The notes: generated by a model from the letters alone, not told the origin. A stretch of DNA of 64,000 bases from an uncultured Porphyromonadaceae bacterium (GCA_947643165.1 CANRVB010000007.1:37228-101227); one strand, 5' to 3'; positions 40,946-49,838 are shown, counted from the first letter of the stretch. A program made the numbers and translations.

Positions 40946-41425
40946 ATGAACAGAATGCGATTTATCGTCCCCTCCCTCGCCATAGCAATGCTGCTCGGCG
41001 TGTCAGTTATTCTCTCGGCATCTCCTCGGGGAAGTCGTATGTTCATGACCGACGGCGGAAACATGATGGTGTTTCCCGGCGACAGCCTTGACATCTCCGC
41101 GATGACCTTCATGATCGATGGCGACACCGTGAGCCGGGAGGCTTTCACGGCCGTCAACGTGAACAACATCTACTCGATCACCGTAACCAAGGGTCCGGCC
41201 AACTGCATAGAGCTTGTGACCCTGCGGTCGATGCAGACGCCGCTCGACCCTGACACGCTGTCTTCCAGGCAGATAACCATGACTCTGAACGGCGTGGAAG
41301 TTGGCGCGGACGTGCTCTCGTCGCTGCCTGCGGACTCGGTTAGAAAGGTAGTTGTGGTCAAGGGTCGGAATCCGGCCATCATGATCTCGACCGTAAACGA
41401 CTCAGCATCAGCCACAAATCCATAA
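40946..41425 (+). CDS. Small exported protein with two plug-like repeats
   Basis: I do not recognise a named family for this 159-residue protein. A signal peptide or anchor is at about 1-26 (MNRMRFIVPSLAIAMLLGV). Two related segments of about 28 residues follow: 56-83 (FMIDGDTVSREAF... ending SITVTKG) and 113-140 (TLNGVEVGADVL... ending KVVVVKG). Both recall the start of TonB plug domains (xDGxxV...IxSIxVxKG), which also occur as isolated copies on Bacteroidetes M56 peptidases. Probably periplasmic. It ends 4 bp before the LOG gene and so belongs to the same transcript. Confidence 0.55.
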   Translation: MNRMRFIVPSLAIAMLLGVSVILSASPRGSRMFMTDGGNMMVFPGDSLDISAMTFMIDGDTVSREAFTAVNVNNIYSITVTKGPANCIELVTLRSMQTPLDPDTLSSRQITMTLNGVEVGADVLSSLPADSVRKVVVVKGRNPAIMISTVNDSASATNP

Positions 41426-41429
41426 AAAG

Positions 41430-41996
41430 ATGGAAAAAATCAAGGGAATAACGCTCTACGGAGCCTCGCGTAGCGACATTGACAGCCGTTATTTAGAGGA
41501 AGCATTCGAACTTGGCCGCCTCATAGCCCAATCGTCTCTGCCACTGATATGTGGAGGCGGCAGGGGCGGTCTGATGGCCGCCGCCATCGATGGTGCCCTG
41601 AGCGAAGGCGGAATGACCATAGGAGTGCTTCCGCAGTTCATGATCGACCGAAACTGGCAGCACGAAAAGCTTGGCCAACTGATAGTTACGCCCGACATGC
41701 ACACCCGCAAGCACACGATGGCCTCGATGAGCCGCGCCGCCATAGCAATGCCCGGCGGCATTGGAACACTCGAGGAACTCCTTGAGATAATCACTTGGCG
41801 CCAGCTCGAAATTTACGACGGTAATGTCGTGATGCTCAATACGTTGAACTATTACGATCCACTACTCGGAGTGCTTACCGCCGCCCGAACCAAAGGATTC
41901 ATGCGCGGAGATAATGACCATCTGCTGTGGAAAGTAGCGTCGACACCGGCCGACGCGTTGGCCATGGCCCTATCGACAACCGACAAAGATCACTGA
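41430..41996 (+). CDS. LOG-family (TIGR00730) nucleoside-monophosphate phosphoribohydrolase
   Basis: A 188-residue Rossmann-fold protein related to lysine decarboxylase-like LOG enzymes. These remove the base from nucleoside 5'-monophosphates, in plants giving active cytokinins. Signature motifs are present: ICGGGRGGLMAAAIDGAL (phosphate loop) and AMPGGIGTLEELLEIITWRQL, which contains the catalytic PGGxGTxxE, with the Arg in DMHTRKHTMA. In bacteria the physiological substrate is likely AMP or related nucleotides. It starts 4 bp after the previous stop. The next gene, DUF4271, starts 9 bp downstream. Confidence 0.92.
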   Translation: MEKIKGITLYGASRSDIDSRYLEEAFELGRLIAQSSLPLICGGGRGGLMAAAIDGALSEGGMTIGVLPQFMIDRNWQHEKLGQLIVTPDMHTRKHTMASMSRAAIAMPGGIGTLEELLEIITWRQLEIYDGNVVMLNTLNYYDPLLGVLTAARTKGFMRGDNDHLLWKVASTPADALAMALSTTDKDH

Positions 41997-42005
41997 ACCA
42001 CTACG

Positions 42006-42827
42006 ATGCGCCCTATCCATGTACCCGCCGATTCGCTGAGTGGCATCTCACCGTTCATATCCCGCACATGCCTGGAGCAGGAGGCCCCTACGTCAGGCAA
42101 GGAGATGGCCATGAGCCGACATTCGCGTGTAGGATTCATCGACGGACTTGAAGGGGAGGAGCGTGCCGTGCTGCCGGGCTACGACACCGGAGTGATGGGG
42201 CTTCTGATCGGCATCTTCATGCTGCTCGCGTTCAGTGCGAGCCACTACTCCACGTTTGTCAAGACGTTCAGACAGAACCTGTTCAGTGTTCGCAGGCGCG
42301 CAAACGTATTCGACGAGCACACTATGAGCGAGACTGGCATAATGATATCGCTTGTGGTGCTTGCATGTGTCTGCGAGGGCATAATGATATACTTCGGCGC
42401 CAACGGCAGCGGCACGGCCACACCCGGGTCGCCGTTCCTGTCGATAATACTGTATGCGGGCCTGGCATTTCTGATGCTTTTCGGCCAGTGGGTATCATAT
42501 CTCACGGTGGGATATGCGTTCACTGATTACAGCAACACGTCGCAGTGGCTCAAAGGTTTTTTCGCGTCGCAGGCCCTGCTCGGGGTTTCGCTGACAGTGC
42601 CGGCACTCTGGCTTCTGTTTAATCCCGGTGCTTCGTTTATCATGATTCCGATAGCAATAGGACTCTATTTATCTGCGAGAGTTGTATTTATATACAAAGG
42701 ATTTAGAATTTTTTACACAAATTTCTTCTCGCTTGTCTACTTTATTTTGTACCTTTGCACGCTCGAAATTGTACCTCTCGCGGTGCTGATGAGATCAGTA
42801 CATTATGCGACCTCCTATTACCATTAA
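42006..42827 (+). CDS. DUF4271 integral membrane protein
   Basis: A 273-residue membrane protein with about six hydrophobic helices (near 63-80, 112-130, 143-163, 183-205, 208-228 and 233-255) and a basic N-terminal cytoplasmic segment. The family is typical of Bacteroidetes and is nearly always encoded directly before uroporphyrinogen-III synthase, as here (27 bp gap). Function unknown; a role in heme handling is suggested only by this linkage. Confidence 0.8.
   Translation: MRPIHVPADSLSGISPFISRTCLEQEAPTSGKEMAMSRHSRVGFIDGLEGEERAVLPGYDTGVMGLLIGIFMLLAFSASHYSTFVKTFRQNLFSVRRRANVFDEHTMSETGIMISLVVLACVCEGIMIYFGANGSGTATPGSPFLSIILYAGLAFLMLFGQWVSYLTVGYAFTDYSNTSQWLKGFFASQALLGVSLTVPALWLLFNPGASFIMIPIAIGLYLSARVVFIYKGFRIFYTNFFSLVYFILYLCTLEIVPLAVLMRSVHYATSYYH
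42750..42757 (+). promoter_or_regulatory. Possible internal -7 box before hemD
   Basis: TACCTTTG inside the 3' end of the DUF4271 gene matches TAnnTTTG, about 97 bp before the hemD ATG. It could supply extra transcription of hemD-rnpA-yidD. Confidence 0.35.
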
Positions 42828-42854
42828 TACAAGTAGAATTTCAACTACTCTGAC

Positions 42855-43613
42855 GTGAAAATCAACAAGATTCTTATTTCTCAACCCAGCGCTACATCCG
42901 ACCGCTTCTATGAGTTGGCAAACCGTTATGGCGTTGAGATAGTATTCCGACCGTTTATCAAGGTAGAAGGACTCTCGGCAAAGGAATTCCGCCAGTCAAG
43001 AATCTCAATACCTGAATTCACTGCATTAATCTTCACGGCTAAGACTGCAATCGACCATTTCTTCCGCATTTGCGAGGAGATGCGCATCACTATTCCCGAC
43101 ACCATGAAATATTTTTGCACCACGGAGTCGATTGCCCATTACTTGCAGAAATATATAGTTTACCGCAAGCGCAAAATTTTTCATGGCACTACCGGTAAAC
43201 TCGATGATCTCATTCCGGCTCTCCTGAAGCACAACAAGGAGAAATTTCTCTATGTGGTGAGCGATGTGCACCGCGACGGAGAGAACGTGCTCGACCAGAA
43301 CAAGATCAACTACACGAAGGCTGTGATGTATCGCACGGTGAGCAATGACTTCGGCCCGGATGAGCCGTTCGACTATGATATGCTAATATTCTACAGCCCT
43401 GCCGGTATCACCTCTCTTCTGAAGAACTTCCCCAACTTCGAACAGGGCGATATAGCCATAGGCTGTCTTGGAGCCGCAACCGCCAAGGCTGTGCGCGACG
43501 CCGGACTCCGACTCGACATGGAAGCCGGAACGAGCGCCCAGGCACCCTCGATAGTCGAGGCTCTCGAAATATTCCTGAAGGAACACAACCAGCCTGTTGA
43601 TGCAGCAAGCTGA
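42855..43613 (+). CDS. hemD: Uroporphyrinogen-III synthase family protein
   Basis: A 252-residue HemD-fold protein of the Bacteroidetes type. HemD closes hydroxymethylbilane to uroporphyrinogen III. Recognisable elements are ILISQPSATSDRFYELANRYG, ALIFTAKTAIDHFF, YVVSDVHRDGE, MLIFYSPAGITSLLKNF (the S/P segment binding substrate) and IGCLGAATAKAVRDAGL. HemD enzymes are poorly conserved, so assignment rests on these fold motifs and on the neighbouring DUF4271. Many gut Bacteroidales lack the rest of heme synthesis, so in such organisms the protein may have another role (inference). Confidence 0.85.
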   Translation: MKINKILISQPSATSDRFYELANRYGVEIVFRPFIKVEGLSAKEFRQSRISIPEFTALIFTAKTAIDHFFRICEEMRITIPDTMKYFCTTESIAHYLQKYIVYRKRKIFHGTTGKLDDLIPALLKHNKEKFLYVVSDVHRDGENVLDQNKINYTKAVMYRTVSNDFGPDEPFDYDMLIFYSPAGITSLLKNFPNFEQGDIAIGCLGAATAKAVRDAGLRLDMEAGTSAQAPSIVEALEIFLKEHNQPVDAAS

Positions 43614-43624
43614 CACTTGAGCTT

Positions 43625-44065
43625 ATGCTGATCAAGGGTGATCGACTGTACAAATGCGAGAAGCTTTGCTGTGCGCAAGCTATCGATGCACTTTTTGTTG
43701 CCGGACGAGGCCATAAGGCCGAGGCCGGCGACCCTATTTATAGCGCTATGGTATATCCATGGCGCGCGGTATGGCGCACCGAGGGGCGTCATCAGCCCGA
43801 TTGCGCACAGTTTGTGATAAGCGTGCCCAAAAAGCGTCTACGGCATGCCGTAGACCGCGTGCAGATGCGTCGCCGCGGCCGCGAGGCATACAGGCTCAAC
43901 CGGGCGCTCCTGCCGGCCGGATGCCGCGCCGAAATAGTGTTCATATACATAGCCGACGGCCTTCAGACATACAGCCGCTGTGAACGCAGCTTCCAGAAAC
44001 TCCTGAAGCGAATATCCGAGTCTTACAAGCCTGCAGCCGGTAAAGACAATGAAGCTACTGACTGA
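43625..44065 (+). CDS. rnpA: Ribonuclease P protein component
   Basis: Protein subunit that helps the RNase P RNA trim tRNA 5' ends. The 146 residues have the conserved core [31 protein letters not shown], the equivalent of the RNR motif, with Asp replacing the usual first Arg, and the C-terminal helix SFQKLLKRI. The start is 11 bp after hemD. It overlaps yidD by 17 bp, the usual bacterial rnpA-yidD order. rpmH and dnaA, neighbours of rnpA in many bacteria, are not here. Confidence 0.92.
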   Translation: MLIKGDRLYKCEKLCCAQAIDALFVAGRGHKAEAGDPIYSAMVYPWRAVWRTEGRHQPDCAQFVISVPKKRLRHAVDRVQMRRRGREAYRLNRALLPAGCRAEIVFIYIADGLQTYSRCERSFQKLLKRISESYKPAAGKDNEATD

Positions 44066-44279
44066 CATAATCCGCTTTCTTCTGATCCTGCCCATCCGGT
44101 TCTATCAACTGTCAATAAGCCCGATGCTCCCCAAGAGTTGCAGGTTTGAGCCGACGTGCAGCGCCTATGCAATCGAAGCGCTACGCAAGCACGGCCCGCT
44201 GAAAGGACTCTATCTGGCGGTAAGACGGATTCTGCGGTGCCATCCCTGGGGAGGGAGTGGATATGATCCTGTGCCATGA
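44049..44279 (+). CDS. yidD: Membrane protein insertion efficiency factor YidD
   Basis: A 76-residue membrane-associated protein that assists YidC-dependent insertion. It has an N-terminal amphipathic or membrane helix ([19 protein letters not shown]), the family core [19 protein letters not shown] with two conserved Cys, and the end [14 protein letters not shown]. Overlaps rnpA at the start and the tatD-like gene by 4 bp at the end (ATGA). Confidence 0.95.
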   Translation: MKLLTDIIRFLLILPIRFYQLSISPMLPKSCRFEPTCSAYAIEALRKHGPLKGLYLAVRRILRCHPWGGSGYDPVP

Positions 44280-44827
44280 TACGCGTAGATGACCTACGTC
44301 CATTTGTTGACGATTTCCATACCCATATCCCGAACCAATCCCGAGCAATAATCAACATACTGCCGGGCGAGAATATGGAGCCAGGATATATGTATAGCTG
44401 CGGCATACATCCATGGTCGGCGGCCACAGCCTCGGAGAACGATTTCAAGGCCCTCCACGCCGCACTTTCACGCCCAGAAGCAGTAGCGGTAGGCGAGTGC
44501 GGTTTAGACCGTCTGAGGGGCCCTGAAATAGAGATACAGCAGCCCGTGTTCGTGCGTCAGCTACAGATGGCCGAAGAGGCCGGCAAACCGGTTATAATAC
44601 ACTGCGTCCGGGCCAATGACATACTGCTGCAGTTGCGCAAGAAACTCAACCCGTCGGTCGACTGGATATATCATGGTTTCAGAGGCAAGCCCGAAGCTGC
44701 CCGCCAATTGACCGATGCGGGGATATACCTGTCGCTCGGCACACGGTATAATCCGGCTGTAGCCGAGGCAATAAATCCCCGGTATATACTAAGAGAATCA
44801 GACGCCGGGATTCCCACAGATGACTAA
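44276..44827 (+). CDS. TatD-family metal-dependent hydrolase, C-terminally short
   Basis: A 183-residue TatD-like TIM-barrel protein, a family with 3'-5' exonuclease and deoxyribonuclease members. The metal ligands can be traced: DFHTHIP (HxH), VGECGLDR (Glu), [11 protein letters not shown] (His), YHGFRG (His) and RESDAG (Asp). The frame stops just after this last Asp, whereas typical TatD proteins (about 250 residues) continue for another 50. The missing part closes the barrel, so it may be truncated or an unusually compact form. Starts with an ATGA overlap at yidD; its end lies just before the upp promoter. Confidence 0.8.
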   Translation: MIRVDDLRPFVDDFHTHIPNQSRAIINILPGENMEPGYMYSCGIHPWSAATASENDFKALHAALSRPEAVAVGECGLDRLRGPEIEIQQPVFVRQLQMAEEAGKPVIIHCVRANDILLQLRKKLNPSVDWIYHGFRGKPEAARQLTDAGIYLSLGTRYNPAVAEAINPRYILRESDAGIPTDD

Positions 44828-44834
44828 ATCTTTG

Positions 44835-44842
44835 TATATTTG
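44835..44842 (+). promoter_or_regulatory. -7 box for upp
   Basis: TATATTTG matches TAnnTTTG and lies 31 bp before the ATG at 44874, supporting that start over an ATG at 44820. Confidence 0.55.
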
Positions 44843-44873
44843 CATTGTTTCTCCAAAAAATCCTGAAATACCT

Positions 44874-45527
44874 ATGGAAATAATCAATTTCGGCGAATCA
44901 TGTTCGCTTGTCAATCAATACGTTGCCGAGCTGCGCGACGTCAACATACAGGGCGACATGATGCGTTTCCGCCGCAATCTTGAGCGTATCGGCGAAATAA
45001 TGGCTTACGAACTCAGCAAAAAGCTACGCTACCGCAAAGAAGAAATACGCACTCCGCTGGCCGTATCAAACGATTACGTACTTGACGAGAAGATTGTGCT
45101 CGCCACCATATTCCGTGCCGGAATCCCGTTCCACCAGGGGTTCCTGTCATTCTTCGATCATGCTGAAAACGCTTTTGTCTCGGCCTATCGCAAATATAAG
45201 GAAAAGGAAAACTTTGATATTTTCATAGAATACATAGCATCGCCCGACCTGACCGGCAAGACCCTTGTGATAGTCGATCCGATGTTAGCCACCGGAGCCT
45301 CGATGGAACTGAGCTACCGCGCACTGCTGACAAAGGGCACACCGGAACATATTCACGTATGCTCGGTCATAGCCTCGCAGGCCGCAGTCGACTATGTAGC
45401 CAAAACATTCCCGGCCGAGAAGACAACACTATGGTTGGCCGCCGTCGATCCTGAGATCAACAGCCACAGCTACATAGTACCCGGTCTCGGCGATGCCGGC
45501 GACCTGAGCTACGGCACGAAGATCTAA
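44874..45527 (+). CDS. upp: Uracil phosphoribosyltransferase
   Basis: Cytoplasmic salvage enzyme making UMP from uracil and PRPP. The 217 residues from ATG 44874 include the PRPP loop VIVDPMLATGASMELSYRAL and the uracil-binding C-terminus YIVPGLGDAGDLSYGTKI. The phosphate-contact region is IFRAGIPFHQGFLSFFDHAENAFVSAYR, in place of the more usual LRAGLGM. The gene is convergent with the glycosyltransferase gene, and the two stop codons overlap by 4 bp with no room for a terminator. Confidence 0.93.
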   Translation: MEIINFGESCSLVNQYVAELRDVNIQGDMMRFRRNLERIGEIMAYELSKKLRYRKEEIRTPLAVSNDYVLDEKIVLATIFRAGIPFHQGFLSFFDHAENAFVSAYRKYKEKENFDIFIEYIASPDLTGKTLVIVDPMLATGASMELSYRALLTKGTPEHIHVCSVIASQAAVDYVAKTFPAEKTTLWLAAVDPEINSHSYIVPGLGDAGDLSYGTKI

Positions 45528-46327
45528 TCGGTCAACTGAAATATACCATTTGCGGCACGAACCACCTTACCGGTTTGTGCCGCTTTCATTATCTCATAAT
45601 TGCGCGGCTCCAGATCGCGTGAATACTCGGGATGATACAGATGGTGCTCTATAGCCGAAAACTTGATGAAACGCTTCTTCACACCACTCCACATCAACCG
45701 CCAGCTGAGTTCGGAGTCCTCGCGTCCCCAACCGGTAATATCGTTGTTGAATCCGTTTGTATTGATAAGATCGCTACGCCACACGGCAAAGTTGCATCCG
45801 CGCGCATAAGTTCCATCATGCTTCTTACGCGCCGAATAGAGATGAGACAAAAAAGGAATCCGGACTGCGTTCATCGAAAAAGGAAGCACAGGCAGCCGCT
45901 TGGTATCATCATAACATCTGATCACCTTTGCCGTCTGATCCGCGCTGAGCCGGGCCCGGCTTCCGGTAATAAATCTTCCAGGTCTGGCAAACCGAAGATG
46001 ATCCTCCACAAAGTGCAGGTCGACTATGATGTCGCCATCTATAAAAATAATGTACTCGCCTGTCGCACGCCTGATGGCTTTGTTGAGAATAAGCGATTTT
46101 CTGAAACCTTGGTCCGGTTGCCATTCATGTATCACAGGAACCGAAGTTCCGGCGGCAATAATTCGGATAACCTCGGCCGTCGCGTTGTCCGATCCGTCGT
46201 CAGCAACAATAACCTCAAAAGGCAGCATAGTCTGAGATATGATGCTATGCAAAGAAATCCGTAAAAACTCCGGGCTGTTGTAGGTTGAAACAATTACAGT
46301 GACTGTTGGAAAATTTTTTCTTTTCAT
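45524..46327 (-). CDS. GT2-family glycosyltransferase
   Basis: A 267-residue GT-A fold transferase. It starts VTVIVSTYNSPEFLRISL, with VIVADDGSDNATAEVI for nucleotide-sugar binding, the metal-binding FIDGDIIVDLHFV (DxD) and the acceptor/catalytic GWGREDSELSWRLMWSG (ED motif as in galactosyltransferase-type GT2 proteins). No membrane segment is evident, so it is likely cytoplasmic, adding a sugar to a lipid- or protein-linked glycan or to LPS. It stands alone, with no other surface-polysaccharide genes nearby. Confidence 0.9.
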   Translation of the reverse strand: MKRKNFPTVTVIVSTYNSPEFLRISLHSIISQTMLPFEVIVADDGSDNATAEVIRIIAAGTSVPVIHEWQPDQGFRKSLILNKAIRRATGEYIIFIDGDIIVDLHFVEDHLRFARPGRFITGSRARLSADQTAKVIRCYDDTKRLPVLPFSMNAVRIPFLSHLYSARKKHDGTYARGCNFAVWRSDLINTNGFNNDITGWGREDSELSWRLMWSGVKKRFIKFSAIEHHLYHPEYSRDLEPRNYEIMKAAQTGKVVRAANGIFQLTD

Positions 46328-46441
46328 AGTCAGCAGGGGAGGGGAGTGGTGAATTCTGATTAGTTGATGATAAGATTGATTTTTTAGTCGTTTATGAGTG
46401 GAATATTCGTGTGCAACTTCACGAAAAATTCCTTTTATGAA

Positions 46442-46491
46442 AATCTCAGAGCGTCAAACTCATCACAAGACGCGATCAACACTCTGAGATT
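46442..46491 (-). terminator. Probable terminator after the M48 protease gene
   Basis: An AATCTCAGAG/CTCTGAGATT stem with a long loop that can form an inner GCGTC/GACGC pairing; on the minus strand it is followed by TTCATAAAAGGAATTTTTC. Confidence 0.45.
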
Positions 46492-46545
46492 CAGTGTGAT
46501 ATATAGATAAAGCTGTGTAATCCTGATTTTGGTCGAAAAAATGGC

Positions 46546-47349
46546 TCACTGATTCTGAGTCACAAATCCGTCTTTTTGGGCCTTTTTGATAACCCGGGCA
46601 ATTCTGTCGCCTACGTCGGGGTGGCTTGAGAACAGCTGGGTGATGGCACTGCTTTGCGCTCCGTTCTGCTGTTCGATGGTCTGCAACTTCTGGAAGGCGT
46701 AGGCCATATAGATGGGATTGATACCGTTGGCTTTCAGGAAATCGTAACCGTAGTCATCGGCATTCTGCTCCTGGCTCCGAGAATATTTAGCCTGAACCAG
46801 GGTGCTTCCGATCTGGGCAAGCTGAGAGTCGGTGAGGCGTGCAACAGTATTGCTGGTCGAAGCCAACCCATCGCGGACGGCCTCGTTGAGCAATGCTTGC
46901 TTGAAGGCATTGCGGGAATCGTGGTGCGCCACATGGCCGATTTCGTGGCCTATCACACCGAGAACCTCGTTGTCGGTCATAAGATCCATGAGGCCTGTGT
47001 AGACACGTACACTGCCGTCGGCACATGCAAAGGCATTTATATCATCGGTCTTATAGACAGCGAAATTAAGAGGCACTCCATCTACTTCCTTCAATCCGGC
47101 CGTTATTTTGGCAAGGCGCTTGGAATATGGATCGCTTGCCGGAAGAACCTGATTGGCTGAATCGGAATGTTCGATATACTGATGCACATATCCCACTACC
47201 TGATCATCGCTCAGGGTGAATGATGAGACGGCTTTCTTGATTCCGCTCACCAGTCGGCCGAGATTCAGCTGTGCGTGTGCTGCCGGACCCGCAACAAACA
47301 GTGCGGAGAGAAGCAGAATTAATCCGGTTATGAGTCGTCGATTGTTCAT
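46546..47349 (-). CDS. M48-family (Oma1/LoiP-like) zinc metalloprotease
   Basis: Exported protease of 267 residues. The start at 47349 gives the signal peptide MNNRRLITGLILLLSALFVAG...AHA. The zinc motif HEIGH is in VLGVIGHEIGHVAHHDSRNAF and the third ligand Glu in QEQNADDYGYDFLKA. The end SHPDVGDRIARVIKKA is typical of periplasmic M48 proteins such as LoiP/YfgC, which take part in outer-membrane protein quality control. A start 14 codons earlier lies upstream of the -7 box and is unlikely. Confidence 0.92.
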   Translation of the reverse strand: MNNRRLITGLILLLSALFVAGPAAHAQLNLGRLVSGIKKAVSSFTLSDDQVVGYVHQYIEHSDSANQVLPASDPYSKRLAKITAGLKEVDGVPLNFAVYKTDDINAFACADGSVRVYTGLMDLMTDNEVLGVIGHEIGHVAHHDSRNAFKQALLNEAVRDGLASTSNTVARLTDSQLAQIGSTLVQAKYSRSQEQNADDYGYDFLKANGINPIYMAYAFQKLQTIEQQNGAQSSAITQLFSSHPDVGDRIARVIKKAQKDGFVTQNQ

Positions 47350-47368
47350 TTTGGCTAATATTTTGGTA

Positions 47369-47376
47369 CAAAGGTA
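47369..47376 (-). promoter_or_regulatory. -7 box for the M48 protease gene
   Basis: TACCTTTG on the minus strand matches TAnnTTTG, 19 bp before the chosen ATG. Confidence 0.55.
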
Positions 47377-47471
47377 TAACAAATTCCTCAAAATAAAGGA
47401 TTGAGCATGTAAATGTTAATAATAGTACGATCAGCCATGAATTACTCACGCTCGGCAATGCCCAAATAAAT

Positions 47472-47503
47472 TTTGGCATTGCGCTCACTTATTCGTAATT
47501 TTG
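47472..47503 (+). promoter_or_regulatory. Promoter for ybeY-mnmG (near-leaderless)
   Basis: TTTG at 47472-47475, a 20-bp spacer and TAATTTTG at 47496-47503. The ATG begins at 47509, 5 bp later, so the transcript probably starts at or just before it. Confidence 0.7.
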
Positions 47504-47508
47504 TGATT

Positions 47509-47943
47509 ATGAATAGAGAGAGGATAACTTATACAACTGAGAATGTAGAGATGCCGGCGTTCGACCGCGAAAAAGCTAAGTCGTGGCTGATATCTGTCGC
47601 CAAAGCGCATGGATATGATATAGGTCGCCTGAGCTATGTGTTCTGCGATGATGAGACGATACTCCGTGTGAACCGCGAATTTCTTGGCCATGACTACTTT
47701 ACGGATATCATAACGTTCGACTACACGCGCGGCGAGGTAGTGTCGGGAGATATGTATATCTCGCTCGACACAGTACGCACAAACGCCGATATGGTTGGAA
47801 CGACCTACTGCAAAGAATTTTACAGGGTTCTGGTGCATGGCCTGCTGCACCTGTGCGGCATAAATGACAAGGGTCCCGGCGAACGCGAAATCATGGAAAA
47901 ACATGAGGATGAGGCGTTGGATCTTCTCAAAAATCTGATATAA
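47509..47943 (+). CDS. ybeY: Endoribonuclease YbeY (rRNA maturation factor)
   Basis: Cytoplasmic zinc-dependent RNase needed for 16S rRNA 3'-end maturation and 70S quality control. From ATG 47509 it has 144 residues, with the conserved FLGHDYFTDIITFDY and SGDMYISL. The metal site is RVLVHGLLHLCGINDKGPGE, where the first two His are present and the third position (usually His) is replaced, as in many Bacteroidetes YbeY. The promoter lies directly in front, so the longer upstream frame is not translated. mnmG follows after 12 bp. Confidence 0.94.
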   Translation: MNRERITYTTENVEMPAFDREKAKSWLISVAKAHGYDIGRLSYVFCDDETILRVNREFLGHDYFTDIITFDYTRGEVVSGDMYISLDTVRTNADMVGTTYCKEFYRVLVHGLLHLCGINDKGPGEREIMEKHEDEALDLLKNLI

Positions 47944-47955
47944 ACAGCTTGAAAT

Positions 47956-49836
47956 ATGGACTTTAACTATGACGTTATAGTCGTCGGTGCCGGTCATGCC
48001 GGATGCGAGGCTGCGCATGCATCGGCCAAAATAGGAGCCAAGACTCTACTTATAACCCTGGATATGAACAAGATAGCTCAGATGAGCTGCAACCCTGCAG
48101 TGGGTGGAATAGCCAAGGGTCAGATAGTAAGGGAGATTGATGCGCTCGGTGGTATGAGCGGCATAGTGGCCGACAGTACCGCTATACAATTCCGTATGCT
48201 GAACCGCAGCAAGGGTCCTGCCATGTGGAGTCCAAGAGTACAGAGCGACAGAATGAAGTATAGCGCGAAATGGCGCGAAATACTTGAAAATACCGACAAC
48301 CTGTATATGTGGCAGGATGATGCCACGGGGCTGGTGGTTGACAATGGCGAGGTGAAAGGAGTGACAACGCGTCTGGGTGTCACATTCAGCGCTAAAGCAG
48401 TCGTGCTGACCAACGGAACGTTTCTGAACGGACTGATGCACATAGGACGCGTGCAGATAGCGGGAGGCAGGGTAAGCGAACCTGCATCTGTGGGACTGAC
48501 AGCCCAGCTGATTGAACTCGGCTTTGAAACCGACAGAATGAAGACCGGAACTCCGGTGCGCATTGACTCGCGCAGCGTGGATTTTTCGAAAACAACGCCC
48601 CAGGATGGTGACGACGATTTCCATAAGTTCAGCTACCTGCCGGAAATACAAAGGAGCCTGAAACAGCGACAGTGTTTCACCATGTACACCAGCGAGAGGA
48701 CTCACGAAGTGCTCCGCAGGGGACTGCCTGATTCACCACTCTACAATGGCCAGATCAAGAGCATCGGACCAAGATATTGTCCCAGCATAGAGACCAAAAT
48801 CGTGACATTCGCCGACAAGACGGAGCACCAGCTGTTTCTCGAGCCGGAAGGTGAAGATACCACCGAAATGTATCTGAACGGCTTCAGCTCCTCGCTTCCG
48901 CTCGACATTCAGATAGAGGCTCTGCAAACTATTCCGGCATTAAGCAATGTAAGGATATACCGGCCCGGCTACGCGATTGAATATGACTTTTTCGACCCGA
49001 CCCAGCTGAAGCATAGCCTCGAGACAAAGATTGTTGGCGGACTGTTTTTTGCCGGTCAGATAAACGGTACCACTGGCTATGAGGAAGCAGCAGGGCAGGG
49101 ACTGATAGCTGGCGTGAACGCAGCGCTCAAGGCTCAGGATAAAGAACCGCTCGTTCTCGGACGTGATCAGGCCTACATAGGTGTGCTGATAGACGACCTT
49201 GTCACCAAAGGAGTGGATGAACCGTACCGCATGTTCACATCGCGGGCAGAATACCGAATTCTACTCCGGCAGGATGACTGCGACATGCGACTCACCCCAA
49301 TAGGGCATGAGATAGGGTTGGCCGATGACAGACGTTACAACCTGATGGTATCAAAGCGCGACCAGCGGGATGCCTTGATCGATACGGCCGGGCAGATAAA
49401 GGTAGAACCGGACCACATAAATCAGTGGCTTGAGGAAAAGGGCACAAGTCCGATAAGACAGAAGGCATCGGTGAAAGAACTTATACTCCGTCCGCAACTC
49501 ACCCTTATGGAGATAGCAGAAAAAGTGGAGGAGTTCGGCAACTGGATAGCTCAGAATATCGAAAACGAAAGGCACGCAGAGATAATCGAAGCGGCAGAAA
49601 TACTTCTGAAATACTCAGGCTATATAGACCGCGAGAAACTTGTAGCCGCAAAACTATCGCGACTCGAAGAGGTGAAGATCAAAGGACGCTTCAACTATGA
49701 GGAACTGACAGGTCTATCAACCGAAGCACGCCAAAAATTAAAACGTATCGATCCGCTCACCATCGGGCAAGCATCGCGAATTCCCGGAGTCTCGCCCAGC
49801 GACATCAACATATTGTTGCTGCTGTCGGGGAGGTGA
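47956..49836 (+). CDS. mnmG: tRNA uridine-5-carboxymethylaminomethyl(34) synthesis enzyme MnmG
   Basis: FAD enzyme that with MnmE modifies the wobble uridine of several tRNAs. The 626 residues begin with the FAD-binding VVGAGHAGCEAAHASAKIGAKTLLIT. Next come the MnmG signatures SCNPAVGGIAKGQIVREIDALGG (conserved Cys) and MWSPRVQSDRMKYS, then the second fingerprint GYAIEYDFFDP and GQINGTTGYEEAAGQGLIAG. The C-terminal helical domain that binds MnmE and tRNA is complete (QASRIPGVSPSDINILLL). A parS-like site starts 3 bp after the stop, fitting the tendency of mnmG (gidA) to lie near the replication origin. Confidence 0.98.
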   Translation: MDFNYDVIVVGAGHAGCEAAHASAKIGAKTLLITLDMNKIAQMSCNPAVGGIAKGQIVREIDALGGMSGIVADSTAIQFRMLNRSKGPAMWSPRVQSDRMKYSAKWREILENTDNLYMWQDDATGLVVDNGEVKGVTTRLGVTFSAKAVVLTNGTFLNGLMHIGRVQIAGGRVSEPASVGLTAQLIELGFETDRMKTGTPVRIDSRSVDFSKTTPQDGDDDFHKFSYLPEIQRSLKQRQCFTMYTSERTHEVLRRGLPDSPLYNGQIKSIGPRYCPSIETKIVTFADKTEHQLFLEPEGEDTTEMYLNGFSSSLPLDIQIEALQTIPALSNVRIYRPGYAIEYDFFDPTQLKHSLETKIVGGLFFAGQINGTTGYEEAAGQGLIAGVNAALKAQDKEPLVLGRDQAYIGVLIDDLVTKGVDEPYRMFTSRAEYRILLRQDDCDMRLTPIGHEIGLADDRRYNLMVSKRDQRDALIDTAGQIKVEPDHINQWLEEKGTSPIRQKASVKELILRPQLTLMEIAEKVEEFGNWIAQNIENERHAEIIEAAEILLKYSGYIDREKLVAAKLSRLEEVKIKGRFNYEELTGLSTEARQKLKRIDPLTIGQASRIPGVSPSDINILLLLSGR

Positions 49837-49838
49837 TT

